DNA of 64,000 nt from Pseudomonas sp. S04. GTDB taxonomy: Bacteria > Pseudomonadota > Gammaproteobacteria > Pseudomonadales > Pseudomonadaceae. The notes below the pieces were generated by a model. The model was not told the DNA's origin and ran no database searches. It saw nothing but the letters and a program-made list of their open reading frames with translations. The translations under genes and the position numbers were made by a program. Within the stretch, counting starts at the first letter, position 1, and each line of letters starts with the position of its first letter. Location of the stretch: positions 1,527,001 to 1,591,000 of the forward strand of contig NZ_CP019427.1 of NCBI RefSeq assembly GCF_009834545.1, in the 5' to 3' direction. Below, piece by piece: positions 44,001-53,907 of the stretch.

Positions 44001-44974
44001 ACGGCCAAGGCAAGTTCCTCGGCGAAGGCCGTGACCTGGCCGAGCTGACGGCGCGGTTTGCCGAAGCCAGCCAGGCAGCATTGGCGGTGCCACAGACTGC
44101 GAAAAGCCAGCAGCCGGTGGAGGCCAAGGTCTTCGCCGCCGTGGCGCAGCAAACCCAACAGAAGATCGCCGGGCTGTCGATGACGGTCTATCCGGCGTTG
44201 GTGGAGGAGGCGGGCACGGTCAAGGAGGGGCGTTTCTCGACCCCGGCCGAGGCCGAGTTCCAGCACCGCCGCGCCTTGCAGCGCCTGCTGATGCAGCAAC
44301 TGGCGGAGCCGGCGAAGTTCCTGCGGGGCAAATTGCCGGGGCTCACCGAACTGGGCTTGATGTATCGAGAGTTGGGGCGGATCGACGCGCTGGTGGAAGA
44401 CATCCTGCTGGCGAGCCTGGACAGCTGCATTCTCGACGGTGAGCCGAACCTGCCCCGCGATGGCGCCGGGCTGGCAGCGCTGGCCGAACGCAAGCGCGGC
44501 GGCTGGACCGAGCATGCCGAGCGCCTGGCGAAGCTGACGCTGGAGATTCTCAAGCTCTGGCACGGCCTGCAAAAACGCTTCAAGGGCAAGATCGACCTGG
44601 CGCAAGCGGTGGCCTTGAATGACATCAAGCAACAGTTGAGTCACCTGGTGTACCCAGGGTTTGTCCGCGAAACCCCGATGGTGTGGCTCAAGGAGCTGCC
44701 GCGCTACCTCAAGGCCGTCGAACAACGCTTCGAGAAACTCGGCGCCCAGGTGCAGAAGGATCGGGTCTGGAGCGGCGAATTGTCGGCGCTCTGGGCGCAA
44801 TACCAGGCCCGCGCCAACAAACATGCCCAGGAAGGCAAGCGCGATCCGCAGTTGGAGTTGTATCGCTGGTCGCTGGAAGAATACCGGGTGTCGTTGTTTG
44901 CCCAGCAATTGGGGACCAAGGTACCGATTTCCGACAAGCGCCTGAACAAACAGTGGACCCAGGTCGAAGCCTGA
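41063..44974 (+). CDS. hrpA: ATP-dependent RNA helicase HrpA (DEAH box)
   Basis: A 1303-residue DEAH-box helicase, matching E. coli HrpA in size. Walker A is GETGSGKTTQLPKI (about residues 95-108), the DEAH motif is IIVDEAHERSLN, motif III is TSATIDLERFSKH, and motif VI is QRKGRCGRVEPG. HA2 and OB-like parts and a long C-terminal DUF3418 region follow. It is preceded by a short leader with a REP. HrpA acts on stalled or mRNA-bound ribosomes and on some mRNA processing; the role in Pseudomonas is inferred by homology. Confidence 0.95.
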   Translation: MTDESPSIDKLLNNLDHAMLADRHRLRRQLLELRKKPDEAKLAQWVTRLQASCDQVLARRASLPVIRYDDSLPIAAKRDEIKAALQKHQVLIIAGETGSGKTTQLPKICLEIGRGQHGLIGHTQPRRIAARSVASRVAEELATPLGALVGYQVRFEDQSDSNTLIKLMTDGILLAETQNDRYLERYDTIIVDEAHERSLNIDFLLGYLKTLLPRRPDLKVIITSATIDLERFSKHFDDAPIVEVSGRTFPVDTWYRPLTLEQDEEGNRVEDDLTVDQAILATLDEIAAHERSERRSPGDVLVFLPGEREIRDAADMLRKAQLKHTEILPLYARLSPAEQQRIFQSHPGRRVVLATNVAETSLTVPGIRYVIDSGTARISRYSYRAKVQRLPIEAISQASANQRKGRCGRVEPGICIRLYSEEDFIGRPEFTDPEILRTNLAAVILQMLHLRLGEITDFPFIEPPDGKAISDGFNLLQELSAVDRNSQLTPLGRQLARLPVDPRMGRMLLEAARLGSLQEVLIVASAMSIQDPRERPPERQQAADQAHAQWKDVDSDFAGLVNLWRGFEEQRQALTASPLRNWCRKNFLNYLRLREWRDSHRQLSLICRDMQLSLNKEPADYPKLHKAVLSGLLSQIGQKTEEGDYLGARQRRFWIHPSSGLGKKRPQWLMAAELVETTKLYARMVAKIDADWIEPLAGHLIKKNHFEPHWEKKRGQVVAYEQITLFGLIIVGRRPVHYGPIDPLVSRELFIREALVRGEIQSKAKCLTANAQLLEQLDELEAKARRRDILADEETLFAFYDARLPAEIHQTATFDSWYKVNSQKDPQLLIMREEDVLAREANEITAAHYPDTLRLGDLTLALSYHFEPNHPRDGVTLRVPAPLLPMLPPERLEWLVPGVIEAKCIALVRNLPKALRKNFVPVPDFVKAALQRITFGDGSLPLALGRELLRMTGARVSDEAWAEAAQQVESHLRMNLEIVDGQGKFLGEGRDLAELTARFAEASQAALAVPQTAKSQQPVEAKVFAAVAQQTQQKIAGLSMTVYPALVEEAGTVKEGRFSTPAEAEFQHRRALQRLLMQQLAEPAKFLRGKLPGLTELGLMYRELGRIDALVEDILLASLDSCILDGEPNLPRDGAGLAALAERKRGGWTEHAERLAKLTLEILKLWHGLQKRFKGKIDLAQAVALNDIKQQLSHLVYPGFVRETPMVWLKELPRYLKAVEQRFEKLGAQVQKDRVWSGELSALWAQYQARANKHAQEGKRDPQLELYRWSLEEYRVSLFAQQLGTKVPISDKRLNKQWTQVEA

Positions 44975-45041
44975 GATATCCCTGTGGGAGCGGGCCGGGC
45001 GGCATTTGACATGGTTGTTGAAGGTGTTGGCCTCATCGCGG

Positions 45042-45919
<878 letters not shown>

Positions 45920-46176
45920 CCCATCGCGGGCAAGCCCGCTCCCACCGGCAAAGTGTTGGGTCGATGGCCGTTTGATCCAGCCAATAGGGCCAAACCCCGA
46001 GGTTTATGGCAAACTTCGCGCCTATAAACGCCGGTCCCGCGGTTTTGCGTGTCTGCAGGCCAGGACGGATCGGAATAAAGCGACGCCAGGTCGATGCCCA
46101 CTGACGGGATACGACCCTTTATGTATTGGTACGTCGGTGCCAATGCTTTCTGCCTGAACAGATTAGAGAAACGAGC

Positions 46177-47298
46177 ATGCATAACGTCGTCATCAGCGGC
46201 ACCGGCCTGTATACCCCGGCCAACAGCATCTCCAACGAAGAGCTGGTGCAGTCTTTCAATACTTACGTCGCCCAGTTCAACGCCGAAAACGCCCAGGCCA
46301 TCGAGCGTGGCGAAGTCGAGGCGCTGACCGAGTCCAGCGCTGCCTTTATCGAAAAAGCTTCCGGGATCAAGAGCCGCTTTGTCATGGACAAGGAAGGCAT
46401 TCTCGACCCCGCGCGCATGGCGCCACGCCTGCCTGAGCGCTCCAACGACGAATGGTCGGTGCTCTGCCAGATGGCCATCGGCGCTGCCGAACAAGCCCTG
46501 CAACGTGCCGGCAAGACCGCCGCGGACATCGACGGGGTAATCGTCGCCTGCTCCAACCTGCAGCGCGCCTATCCGGCCATTGCCATCGAAGTTCAGGAAG
46601 CCTTGGGCATCCAGGGGTTCGGGTTTGATATGAACGTGGCCTGCTCCTCGGCCACCTTCGGCATCCAGGCCGCCGCCAACAGCGTGCAACTGGGCCAGGC
46701 CCGGGCCATCCTGATGGTCAACCCGGAAGTCTGCACCGGTCACCTGAACTTCCGTGACCGCGACAGCCACTTCATCTTCGGCGATGCCGCCACGGCGGTG
46801 ATCATCGAACGTGCGGACCTGGCGACCTCCCCGTACCAGTTCGATGTGGTCAGCACCAAGCTGTTGACCAAGTTCTCCAACAACATCCGCAACAACTTCG
46901 GCTTCCTCAACCGCGCAGCAGAAGAGGGCATCGGTGCCCGCGACAAGCTGTTCGTCCAGGAAGGCCGCAAGGTGTTCCGTGACGTTTGCCCGATGGTCGC
47001 GGAGCTGGTGGGCAGCCACCTGCAGGAGAACAACCTGAACGTCAGTGACGTCAAGCGTTTCTGGCTGCACCAGGCCAACCTCAGCATGAACCACCTGATC
47101 GTCAAGAAGCTGCTGGGCCGTGAAGCCACGGAAGAAGAGGCACCGGTGATCCTCGACACTTACGCCAACACCAGCTCGGCCGGTTCGGTGATTGCTTTTC
47201 ACAAGCATCAGGATGATCTGCCTGCCGGCTCCCTGGCGGTGCTCAGCTCCTTTGGCGCCGGTTACTCGATCGGCAGCGTGATTCTGCGCAAACGCTGA
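46177..47298 (+). CDS. Beta-ketoacyl-ACP synthase III (FabH2-type)
   Basis: A 373-residue KAS III-fold condensing enzyme. The catalytic Cys156 lies in MNVACSSATFGI, the histidine in FWLHQANLSMNHL and the asparagine in TYANTSSAGSVI. Length and sequence style match P. aeruginosa PA3286, which condenses medium-chain acyl-CoA with malonyl-ACP and shunts beta-oxidation intermediates into fatty acid synthesis; that specificity is assigned by family resemblance. ATG 46177 is chosen over an upstream in-frame start at 46126. The gene starts 258 bases after structured element A. Confidence 0.88.
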   Translation: MHNVVISGTGLYTPANSISNEELVQSFNTYVAQFNAENAQAIERGEVEALTESSAAFIEKASGIKSRFVMDKEGILDPARMAPRLPERSNDEWSVLCQMAIGAAEQALQRAGKTAADIDGVIVACSNLQRAYPAIAIEVQEALGIQGFGFDMNVACSSATFGIQAAANSVQLGQARAILMVNPEVCTGHLNFRDRDSHFIFGDAATAVIIERADLATSPYQFDVVSTKLLTKFSNNIRNNFGFLNRAAEEGIGARDKLFVQEGRKVFRDVCPMVAELVGSHLQENNLNVSDVKRFWLHQANLSMNHLIVKKLLGREATEEEAPVILDTYANTSSAGSVIAFHKHQDDLPAGSLAVLSSFGAGYSIGSVILRKR

Positions 47299-47322
47299 TC
47301 CTGCGTTAGCAAAACGCCCCCC

Positions 47323-47349
47323 ACAGCCTGCGGTCGCACCGCAGGCTGT
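47323..47349 (+). terminator. Hairpin after KAS III gene
   Basis: ACAGCCTGCGGT and ACCGCAGGCTGT form a perfect 12-bp stem with a 3-base loop, 25 bases after the KAS III stop. Only a short CGCTTT follows, so termination may be weak or partly rho-assisted. Confidence 0.6.
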
Positions 47350-47444
47350 CGCTTTGCCTCCCTCGTAATCGCCCTATCTCGCGGCTCTCAGCCCGCTCGA
47401 CGACGCGTAGCAGATTTATTTCGATTCGAAGTAAAAAAGTTCCG

Positions 47445-47462
47445 TTGTCATCAAATCTTTAT
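47445..47462 (+). promoter_or_regulatory. Candidate Pho box upstream of the porin gene
   Basis: TTGTCATCAAATCTTTAT matches the PhoB site layout of two 7-mers with a 4-base spacer (consensus CTGTCAT-N4-CTGTCAT). The first half agrees at 6 of 7 positions, the second at 3 of 7, and the two 11-bp halves agree with each other at about 7 of 11. It lies 108 bases before the start of an OprP-type gene, whose relatives are phosphate-starvation induced. Moderate support only. Confidence 0.4.
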
Positions 47463-47570
47463 CTAATGGCAACTTGCCTGCAATACGTCCTCGCCAAGAT
47501 TCCCTCCCAACACAAGCGGGCCTGAACCGCGTGTTTCCAGCTTTAGACCACCAATTAGGGGAACTCTTCG

Positions 47571-48914
47571 ATGATCCGTAAGCACTTCGCCGGTTTTGCT
47601 GCCAGCGCACTGGCCATGGCAGTGACCGCCCAGGCTTTCGCTGGCACCGTCACCTCTGACGGCGCCGATATCGTAGTCAAGACCAAGGGCGGCCTCGAGG
47701 TCGCAACCACCGATAAAGAATTCAGCTTCAAACTGGGCGGCCGAGTGCAGGCGGACTACAGCCAGTTCGACGGCATCTACACCAAGAATGGTGACACTGC
47801 GGATGCGGCCTACCTGCGTCGCGCGTTCCTGGAACTGTCCGGTGTGCTCTACACCGACTGGGCCTACACCGTCAGCTACGACTTCTCCCACAACAGCGGC
47901 GACTCTGACAACGGCTACTTCGACGAAGCGTCCCTGGCCTACAACGGCTTCAAGCCGGTGTCGATCAAGGTCGGCCGTTTTGACCCGGACTTCGGCCTGG
48001 AAAAAGCCACCAGCTCCAAGTGGGTTACCGCGCCAGAGCGCAACATGGCCTATGACATGGTCGACTGGGCCAACGGTCACCAGAATGGCCTGGGCCTGCA
48101 AGCCTCGAGCACCTTTGCCGAGTCGTTCTATGCCTCCGCCGGCGTGTTCAGCAAGGACACCGACGACACCGACGGCAACAGCGTCAAGCAGGTCAACGGA
48201 CGTTTTGTCTTCGCCCCGATGCACGATGCCGGCAATGTCCTGCACTTCGGTCTGAACCTGGCGTCGCGTGATGTCTCGGATACGGCCTTCGACTCCCGTT
48301 ATCGCACCCGGATGGGCATGCGTGGCGTGGAAACCCTGGGCGGCAACGATGCGGGCAGCAACGGCAACCGTCCGGTGCTGGGTGGCAGCTCCTCGTCGCC
48401 AGCCGGTTCTTTCGACCGCGACGACGCATTGGGTCTGGAAGCGGCCTTCGCCATGGGCCCAGCCTCGATCCAGGGTGAATACGTCACCCGCAAGACCAAG
48501 GCCGACGACAGCGCCTATGAAGACATCAAGGGCCACGGCTTCTACGTACAGGGCGCCTACACCCTGACTGGCGAATCGCGCGGCTATAAAGTCGGCAAGT
48601 TCGACGCAATCAAGCCGGCCAACAAGTCGATTGGTGCCTGGGAAGTGTTCTATCGCTACGACAGCCTGACCGTCGAAGACGACAACATCACCACCGCCAC
48701 CTTGACCCGTGACGTCGGCGATGCCGAAGCCAAGGTGCACACCCTGGGTGTCAACTGGTACGCCAACGAAGCAGTGAAGATCTCCGCGGCCTACCTCAAC
48801 GCCAAGACCGAGAAGGTCACCAACGCCACCGCAGCCAGCGGTACGACCCCGGCACAACGTACTGGCGATGACAACGGCGACGGTTTCGTGGTCCGCGCGC
48901 AATACGTGTTCTAA
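47571..48914 (+). CDS. Phosphate/polyphosphate-selective porin (OprP/OprO family)
   Basis: A 447-residue outer-membrane porin. A signal peptide ([16 protein letters not shown], cut near residue 24) is followed by [20 protein letters not shown] and [16 protein letters not shown], typical of OprP/Opr[24 protein letters not shown] matches the eyelet region and the C-terminus ends in the outer-membrane signal FVVRAQYVF with a terminal phenylalanine. It forms trimers that pass phosphate or pyrophosphate. A candidate Pho box lies upstream and a clear terminator downstream, so the gene is monocistronic. Confidence 0.92.
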   Translation: MIRKHFAGFAASALAMAVTAQAFAGTVTSDGADIVVKTKGGLEVATTDKEFSFKLGGRVQADYSQFDGIYTKNGDTADAAYLRRAFLELSGVLYTDWAYTVSYDFSHNSGDSDNGYFDEASLAYNGFKPVSIKVGRFDPDFGLEKATSSKWVTAPERNMAYDMVDWANGHQNGLGLQASSTFAESFYASAGVFSKDTDDTDGNSVKQVNGRFVFAPMHDAGNVLHFGLNLASRDVSDTAFDSRYRTRMGMRGVETLGGNDAGSNGNRPVLGGSSSSPAGSFDRDDALGLEAAFAMGPASIQGEYVTRKTKADDSAYEDIKGHGFYVQGAYTLTGESRGYKVGKFDAIKPANKSIGAWEVFYRYDSLTVEDDNITTATLTRDVGDAEAKVHTLGVNWYANEAVKISAAYLNAKTEKVTNATAASGTTPAQRTGDDNGDGFVVRAQYVF

Positions 48915-48970
48915 ATCGCAGCACCCGCAGCACGAGCTCTTACTTCATCCGTTAAAGCTCCTTTCGTTTC

Positions 48971-48994
48971 CCCCGCCTCGGCGGGGTTTTTTTT
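48971..48994 (+). terminator. Rho-independent terminator after porin gene
   Basis: CCCCGC and GCGGGG form a 6-bp stem with a 4-base loop, followed by eight T. It lies 56 bases after the porin stop. Confidence 0.9.
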
Positions 48995-49060
48995 ATTTCG
49001 GCAAGCCTCAGGGATGGGCGATACTCGGCAGGTCTTGGGGTTGTGCCTGCGGGGAACAGA

Positions 49061-50185
49061 ATGCCGTTACATGTTTTGGACAGTCTGTCCGCCATTGCGC
49101 CGACAGAGTGGGACGCCCTGGTACCCGACACTCAGCCGTTCCTGCGGCATGCTTTTCTCAGCAGCCTGGAAGACAGTGCCAGCCTCGGCCCGCACTCGGG
49201 CTGGCAGCCGGAACACCTGCTGCACATCGAAGACGGTCGCTTGCTGGCAGCGTTGCCCAGTTACCGCAAATGGCACTCCTATGGCGAGTACGTGTTCGAC
49301 CATGCCTGGGCCGATGCCTGTGAGCGTGCGGGAATCGCCTATTACCCCAAGCTGCTGAGCGCCGTGCCGTTCAGTCCGGTCAGTGGCCCGCGCTTGCTCG
49401 CGGCCGATGGGCAGGATGGTGTCGAGTTACTCAAGAGCTTGCCGGGGTATCTGGAGATCGAAGATCTCTCCAGCGCCCATATCAATTTCACCGATGCCTT
49501 TACCGACGACGCCCTGGCCCAGCAACCGGGCTGGTTGCAGCGCATCGGCTGCCAGTATCACTGGCAGAATCGCGGCTACCGGGACTTCCAGGACTTTCTT
49601 GATGTGCTCAGTTCGCGCAAGCGCAAGCAGATGCGCAAGGAGCGTGAGCAGGTGGCGGGGCAGGGTATCGAGTTTGAATGGCTGGAGGGGAGGCAACTTG
49701 ATGAGGTGCAGTGGGATTTTGTCTATGCCTGCTACGCCAATACTTACGCCGTGCGCCGGCAGACACCCTACCTGACCCGGGAGTTTTTCAGCCTGCTGGC
49801 CGAGCGTATGCCGCAAGCCATTCGTGTGGTGTTGGCCAAGCAAGGTTCACGGCCGGTGGCCATGGCTTTCAGCCTGGTGGGCGGCGATAGTTTTTATGGT
49901 CGTTACTGGGGCTGCCTGGCGGAGTTCGATCGCCTGCACTTCGAGACCTGCTTTTATCAGGGCATGGACTATGCGATTGCCAACGGGTTCCAGCGCTTTG
50001 ATGCCGGTGCCCAGGGCGAGCACAAGCTGATTCGTGGTTTTGAACCGGTGATCACCCATTCCTGGCATTACTTGCGTCACCCTGGACTCAAGTCGGCGGT
50101 GCAGGACTTCCTGGCGCGTGAGCGCGTCGGGGTCCTGGGCTATGCCGAGGAAGCGAGGAGCGCCTTGCCTTATCGACAAGGCTGA
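49061..50185 (+). CDS. GNAT/FemAB-fold acyltransferase (DUF482 family)
   Basis: A 374-residue protein of the COG3146/DUF482 acyltransferase family, with the GNAT-like fold. Distinctive parts are WDALVPDTQPFLRHAFLSSLE near the start, AALPSYRKWHSYGEYVFDHAWA, SGPRLL, SRKRKQMRKEREQV and the C-terminal FETCFYQGMDYAIANGFQRF with FDAGAQGEHKLIRGF. ATG 49061 follows GCGGGGAACAG; an in-frame GTG at 49043 is an alternative. Function not established. It is convergent with aquaporin Z (20 bases between stops). Confidence 0.85.
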   Translation: MPLHVLDSLSAIAPTEWDALVPDTQPFLRHAFLSSLEDSASLGPHSGWQPEHLLHIEDGRLLAALPSYRKWHSYGEYVFDHAWADACERAGIAYYPKLLSAVPFSPVSGPRLLAADGQDGVELLKSLPGYLEIEDLSSAHINFTDAFTDDALAQQPGWLQRIGCQYHWQNRGYRDFQDFLDVLSSRKRKQMRKEREQVAGQGIEFEWLEGRQLDEVQWDFVYACYANTYAVRRQTPYLTREFFSLLAERMPQAIRVVLAKQGSRPVAMAFSLVGGDSFYGRYWGCLAEFDRLHFETCFYQGMDYAIANGFQRFDAGAQGEHKLIRGFEPVITHSWHYLRHPGLKSAVQDFLARERVGVLGYAEEARSALPYRQG

Positions 50186-50205
50186 TCCTCGCGTCAGCGC
50201 GCCGC

Positions 50206-50904
50206 TCAGTTGTCCTCTTTGCCCAGCCAGCGATAGACCACGCCGCCAATCACCGCGCCCAGCAGTGGTGCCAGCCAGAACAGCCACAGTTGCTGGATCG
50301 CCCAGCCGCCGACAATCAGCGCCGGTCCGGTGCTGCGTGCCGGGTTGACCGAGGTGTTGGTGACCGGGATCGAGATCAGGTGAATCAGGGTCAGTCCCAG
50401 GCCGATGGCGATCGGGGCAAAGCCTGCGGGTGCACGCTTGTCGGTGGCACCGAGGATGATCAGGATGAACATCGCGGTCATCACCAGCTCAGTGACAAAA
50501 CCTGCGGCCATCGAGTAGCCGCCGGGGGAGTGTTCACCGTAGCCGTTGGAAGCCAGGCCGCTGGCCAGTTCGAAGCCGGGTTTGCCGCTGGCGATGAAGT
50601 AGAGCAGGGCGGCAGCGATGATCCCACCGAGCACCTGGGCGATGACGTAGGCCGGCAGTTCCTTGGCCGGGAAACGCCCGCCGACCACCAGCCCGAGGGA
50701 TACCGCCGGGTTGAGGTGGCAACCGGAGATGTGGCCGATGGCAAAGGCCATGGTCAGCACCGTCAGGCCAAACGCCAGTGACACCCCCAGCAGGCCGATG
50801 CCCACCTCGGGAAAACCCGCCGCCAGCACCGCACTGCCGCAACCACCCAAAACCAGCCAGAACGTACCTACCAACTCTGTAGCCGAACGTTTTAACAGAG
50901 ACAT
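50206..50904 (-). CDS. aqpZ: Aquaporin Z
   Basis: A 232-residue water channel of the MIP family. Both NPA boxes are visible: [16 protein letters not shown] and [15 protein letters not shown], and the selectivity-filter arginine is in NPARS. Six membrane helices fit the length. The start at 50904 ([16 protein letters not shown]) is preferred; an open frame continues upstream to 51150 but is not family-like and enters a REP. The gene is preceded by a REP and then the second structured element. Confidence 0.93.
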   Translation of the reverse strand: MSLLKRSATELVGTFWLVLGGCGSAVLAAGFPEVGIGLLGVSLAFGLTVLTMAFAIGHISGCHLNPAVSLGLVVGGRFPAKELPAYVIAQVLGGIIAAALLYFIASGKPGFELASGLASNGYGEHSPGGYSMAAGFVTELVMTAMFILIILGATDKRAPAGFAPIAIGLGLTLIHLISIPVTNTSVNPARSTGPALIVGGWAIQQLWLFWLAPLLGAVIGGVVYRWLGKEDN

Positions 50905-51082
50905 GAGAGTGTGCCCTTTCGAGTTAACGCTGCCTTGTGCCTCCGCAGATGGACTACAGAACCATCTCCAGAACCTTTGCTGAGTGAAGCAGGGTTTTTC
51001 TGGAATGCCAGTGCCACGCAAAACCCCTGAGGCTCTGAGCAAGGGGCTTTGGCGGTTTGTGAGGGGCATATCGAGCAGCGTT

Positions 51083-51108
51083 TGTGGGAGCGAGCCTGCT
51101 CGCGATGG
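51083..51108. repeat. REP sequence upstream of aqpZ
   Basis: TTGTGGGAGCGAGCCTGCTC followed by CGCGAT is a REP of the GAGCGAGCC variant. Its inverted partner begins at CATCGCGG 51148 and is interrupted by element B after that octamer, then resumes at about 51961, so the pair formed one REP doublet before insertion. Confidence 0.75.
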
Positions 51109-51155
51109 CAGTGTGTCAGGCGTCATTGATGTTGGCTGTGCTGGCGCCATCGCGG

Positions 51156-51955
51156 CATAGGTATCTACACAACTGTGGTGCGACCAGGATGTTGGATTAG
51201 ACCGAGTACATATCCATTTTTGCGGTAACGGCCTCCTATGGTTCCGCCTGACGGCGGCTCACTTTTGAACAGCGCAAAAGTAAGCAAAACGCTCTTTCCC
51301 CACCACTCGGTGCCTCGCTTAGGCTCGGCATGCCCGTACTCCGACATTGATTTGGGGGGCCGCCGCAATGGGCCCTCCCTGGCCCAGTGCGGCTAAACCG
51401 GCGTCCTGCCGGTTTACCCCCCAAATCAATATCGAAGTACGGCCAGCGTGGTTAACGGGACGCCCAGGATCAAAAACAAAGCGAGGCGGCCTGAAAGCCG
51501 ACCTGATCGCTAGGGCATGCGCGGTGTAGCTTCTACTTCCCAAGACGCTGACGAAGTCAGCCATCTTTTGATCTGGCACTGGCACTGGCACTGGCACTGG
51601 CTTTGGCTCTGGCTCTGGCTCTGGCTTTTGATCCTGGGCGCCCCGTTAACCACGCTGGCCGAACGCAGGCTTGAAGCCGTGGGTAACCCGGCAGGACGCC
51701 GGGTTAGCCGCCCCGCGCCATGGATGGCGCGTGGCGGCGGCCCACGGATTCAAGCCGGAGTGAGGGCACACCGAGCCCAAGCGAGGTGCCAAGTGGTGGG
51801 GCATGAGCGTTTTGCTTACTTTTGCGCTGTTCAAAAGTGAGCCGCCGTCAGGCGGAACCATAGGAGGCCGTTACCGAAGAAATGGATAAGTACTCGACCT
51901 AATCCAACATCCCGGCCAGCCCACAGGCCGCTACAAAGTTGTGTAGATACCTATG
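51156..51955. repeat. Nested inverted-repeat structured element, copy B (800 bp)
   Basis: The second copy, in the same orientation as copy A, bounded by CATAGGTATCTACACAACT (51156-51174) and its exact complement (51937-51955), a 19-bp terminal inverted repeat. It shares copy A's architecture: arms, outer stems, paired hairpins and central hexamer array. Flanks are CATCGCGG (51148-51155) and CGTCGCGG (51958-51965), at which a REP is interrupted. The right 35 bp (51921-51955) are the exact reverse complement of the left 35 bp of copy A (45042-45076). No protein is encoded. Confidence 0.9.
51572..51625. repeat. Degenerate hexamer array at the centre of copy B
   Basis: Nine six-base units run from 51572 to 51625: TCTGGC, four ACTGGC, TTTGGC and three TCTGGC. 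The same position in copy A holds thirteen perfect TCTGGC. Unit number and sequence therefore differ between copies while the flanking arms are nearly identical. Confidence 0.95.
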
Positions 51956-51986
51956 GCCGTCGCGGGCAAGCCAGCTCGCTACGATT

Positions 51987-53819
51987 TCAATCGATGCCGA
52001 CAAATCCTCCGGTCTGGTGCTGCCATAGTCGTGCATACAAGCCGCCGTGGGCGAGCAGTTCGGCGTGGGTGCCGCTTTCGGCGATCTGGCCGTTTTCCAG
52101 GACTACCAGGCGGTCCATGCGGGCGATGGTGGAGAGGCGGTGGGCGATGGCGATCACCGTTTTGCCCTGCATCAGGGTTTCCAGGCTTTCCTGGATTGCT
52201 GCTTCGACTTCCGAGTCGAGGGCCGAGGTCGCTTCGTCCATGATCAGGATCGGCGCATCCTTGAGCAGCACCCGGGCGATGGCGATCCGTTGGCGCTGGC
52301 CGCCGGACAGTTTCACCCCGCGCTCACCGACGTGAGCGTCGAAGCCGCTCCGCCCTTCGGCGTCCGACAGCAGCGGGATGAATTCATCGGCGCGGGCCTT
52401 GTGCGCCGCCTCCCAGAGTTCGGCATCGCTGGCGTCGGGTTTGCCGTACAGCAAGTTGTCGCGGATCGAGCGGTGCAGCAGCGAGGTGTCCTGGGTGATC
52501 ATGCCAATCCGCTCGCGCAGGCTTTCCTGGGCGACGTGGGCGATGTTCTGGCCGTCGATCAGGATCTGCCCGGCCTGCACGTCGTACAGACGCAGCAGCA
52601 GGTTGACCAGGGTCGATTTGCCAGCGCCCGATGGGCCGATCAAGCCGATCTTCTCACCGGGCTTGATGACCAGGTTGAGGTCGCTGATGATTCCGCTTTT
52701 TTTGCCATAGTGGAACGCCACGTGCTCGAAGCGCACCTCGCCACGGGTCACTTCCAGGCGGGGCGCCGGTTCGCGGTCGGTCACGCTGATCGGCTGGGCG
52801 ATGGTCTGCAGGCCGTCCTGGACCATGCCGATGTTTTCGAAAATGCCGTTGACTACCCACATGATCCAGCCCGACATGTTGACGATGCGGATCACCAGGC
52901 CGGTGGCCAGGGCAATCGCCCCCACCGAGATCAACGACTGGGTCCACAGCCACAACGCCAGGCCGGTGGTGCCGACGATCAACAAGCCGTTCATGGTGGT
53001 AATGACCACGTCCATGCTGGTGACCACACGGCCGGCCAACTGGGATTTTTCGGTCTGTTCCGCGATTGCCTCGCGGGCGTACTGCTGTTCGAAATTGGTG
53101 TGGGCGAACAGTTTGAGGGTGGTGATGTTGGTGTAGCCGTCGACGATCCGCCCCATGAGTTTGGAACGAGCATCGGACGACACCACCGAGCGCTCCTTGA
53201 CCCGGGGCACGAAGTAGCAAAGGGCGGCGATGTAGGCGGCGATCCAGGTCAGCAGCGGGATCATCAGGCGCCAGTCGGCCTCGGCGAACAGCACCAGCGA
53301 GCTGATGGCATAGATCAGCACGTGCCACAACGCATCCACGGCTTGCACCGCGGAGTCGCGCAGTGAGTTGCCGGTTTGCATGATGCGCTGGGCGATGCGC
53401 CCGGCGAAGTCGTTCTGGAAGAAATTCAGGCTCTGCTTGAGCACGTAGCTGTGGTTCTGCCAGCGGATCATGCTGGTCATGCCGGGGCTCAGGGTCTGGT
53501 GCACCAGCAGGTCGTGCAGACCGACAAACACTGGCCGCAGAATCAGGGCAACCACGGCCATCCAGGCCAGCTCGGCACCGTGCACCTTGAAGAAGTCGGC
53601 ATTCGGTGTGCCCTGGGCGAGGTCGATGATCCGGCTCAGGTAGCTGAACAGCGCCACTTCGACCAACGCGGCAAACAGGCCCACCACCAGCAGCGCGACG
53701 AAGCTGGGCCAGACCTGGCGCAGGTAGTAGGTATAGAAGGGCAGCACCTGGTCGGGCGGGGCTGCCGTCGGGGCTTCACGGAAGATATCGATGAGTTTTT
53801 CGAAGCGGCGATAGAGCAT
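51987..53819 (-). CDS. ABC exporter, fused permease and ATPase
   Basis: A 610-residue half-transporter of the MsbA/MDR type: six membrane helices in residues 1-330 and an ABC domain from about residue 360. Walker A is GPSGAGKSTLVNLL, the signature LSGGQRQRIAIARVL, Walker B ILIMDEATSALDSEVE and the switch histidine in VIAIAHRLSTI. It should dimerise in the inner membrane and export a hydrophobic substrate. It is the last gene of a same-strand run after ppiA, with 88 bases between. Substrate unknown. Confidence 0.9.
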   Translation of the reverse strand: MLYRRFEKLIDIFREAPTAAPPDQVLPFYTYYLRQVWPSFVALLVVGLFAALVEVALFSYLSRIIDLAQGTPNADFFKVHGAELAWMAVVALILRPVFVGLHDLLVHQTLSPGMTSMIRWQNHSYVLKQSLNFFQNDFAGRIAQRIMQTGNSLRDSAVQAVDALWHVLIYAISSLVLFAEADWRLMIPLLTWIAAYIAALCYFVPRVKERSVVSSDARSKLMGRIVDGYTNITTLKLFAHTNFEQQYAREAIAEQTEKSQLAGRVVTSMDVVITTMNGLLIVGTTGLALWLWTQSLISVGAIALATGLVIRIVNMSGWIMWVVNGIFENIGMVQDGLQTIAQPISVTDREPAPRLEVTRGEVRFEHVAFHYGKKSGIISDLNLVIKPGEKIGLIGPSGAGKSTLVNLLLRLYDVQAGQILIDGQNIAHVAQESLRERIGMITQDTSLLHRSIRDNLLYGKPDASDAELWEAAHKARADEFIPLLSDAEGRSGFDAHVGERGVKLSGGQRQRIAIARVLLKDAPILIMDEATSALDSEVEAAIQESLETLMQGKTVIAIAHRLSTIARMDRLVVLENGQIAESGTHAELLAHGGLYARLWQHQTGGFVGID

Positions 53820-53907
53820 CAGTCAAACGCCCGCGTACGGGCTCTCCTTTTTTTGATGCGAGCGGCGCGATCAACCATCCGCTGCCGCTCAGGACGCCCT
53901 GTACAGC

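Noticed and set aside
51165..51861. Several small open frames inside element B (and equivalents in A) of 60-107 codons
   Set aside because: They arise on both strands because the arms are inverted copies; similar frames occur in each REP-like or palindromic stretch and show no coding signal.
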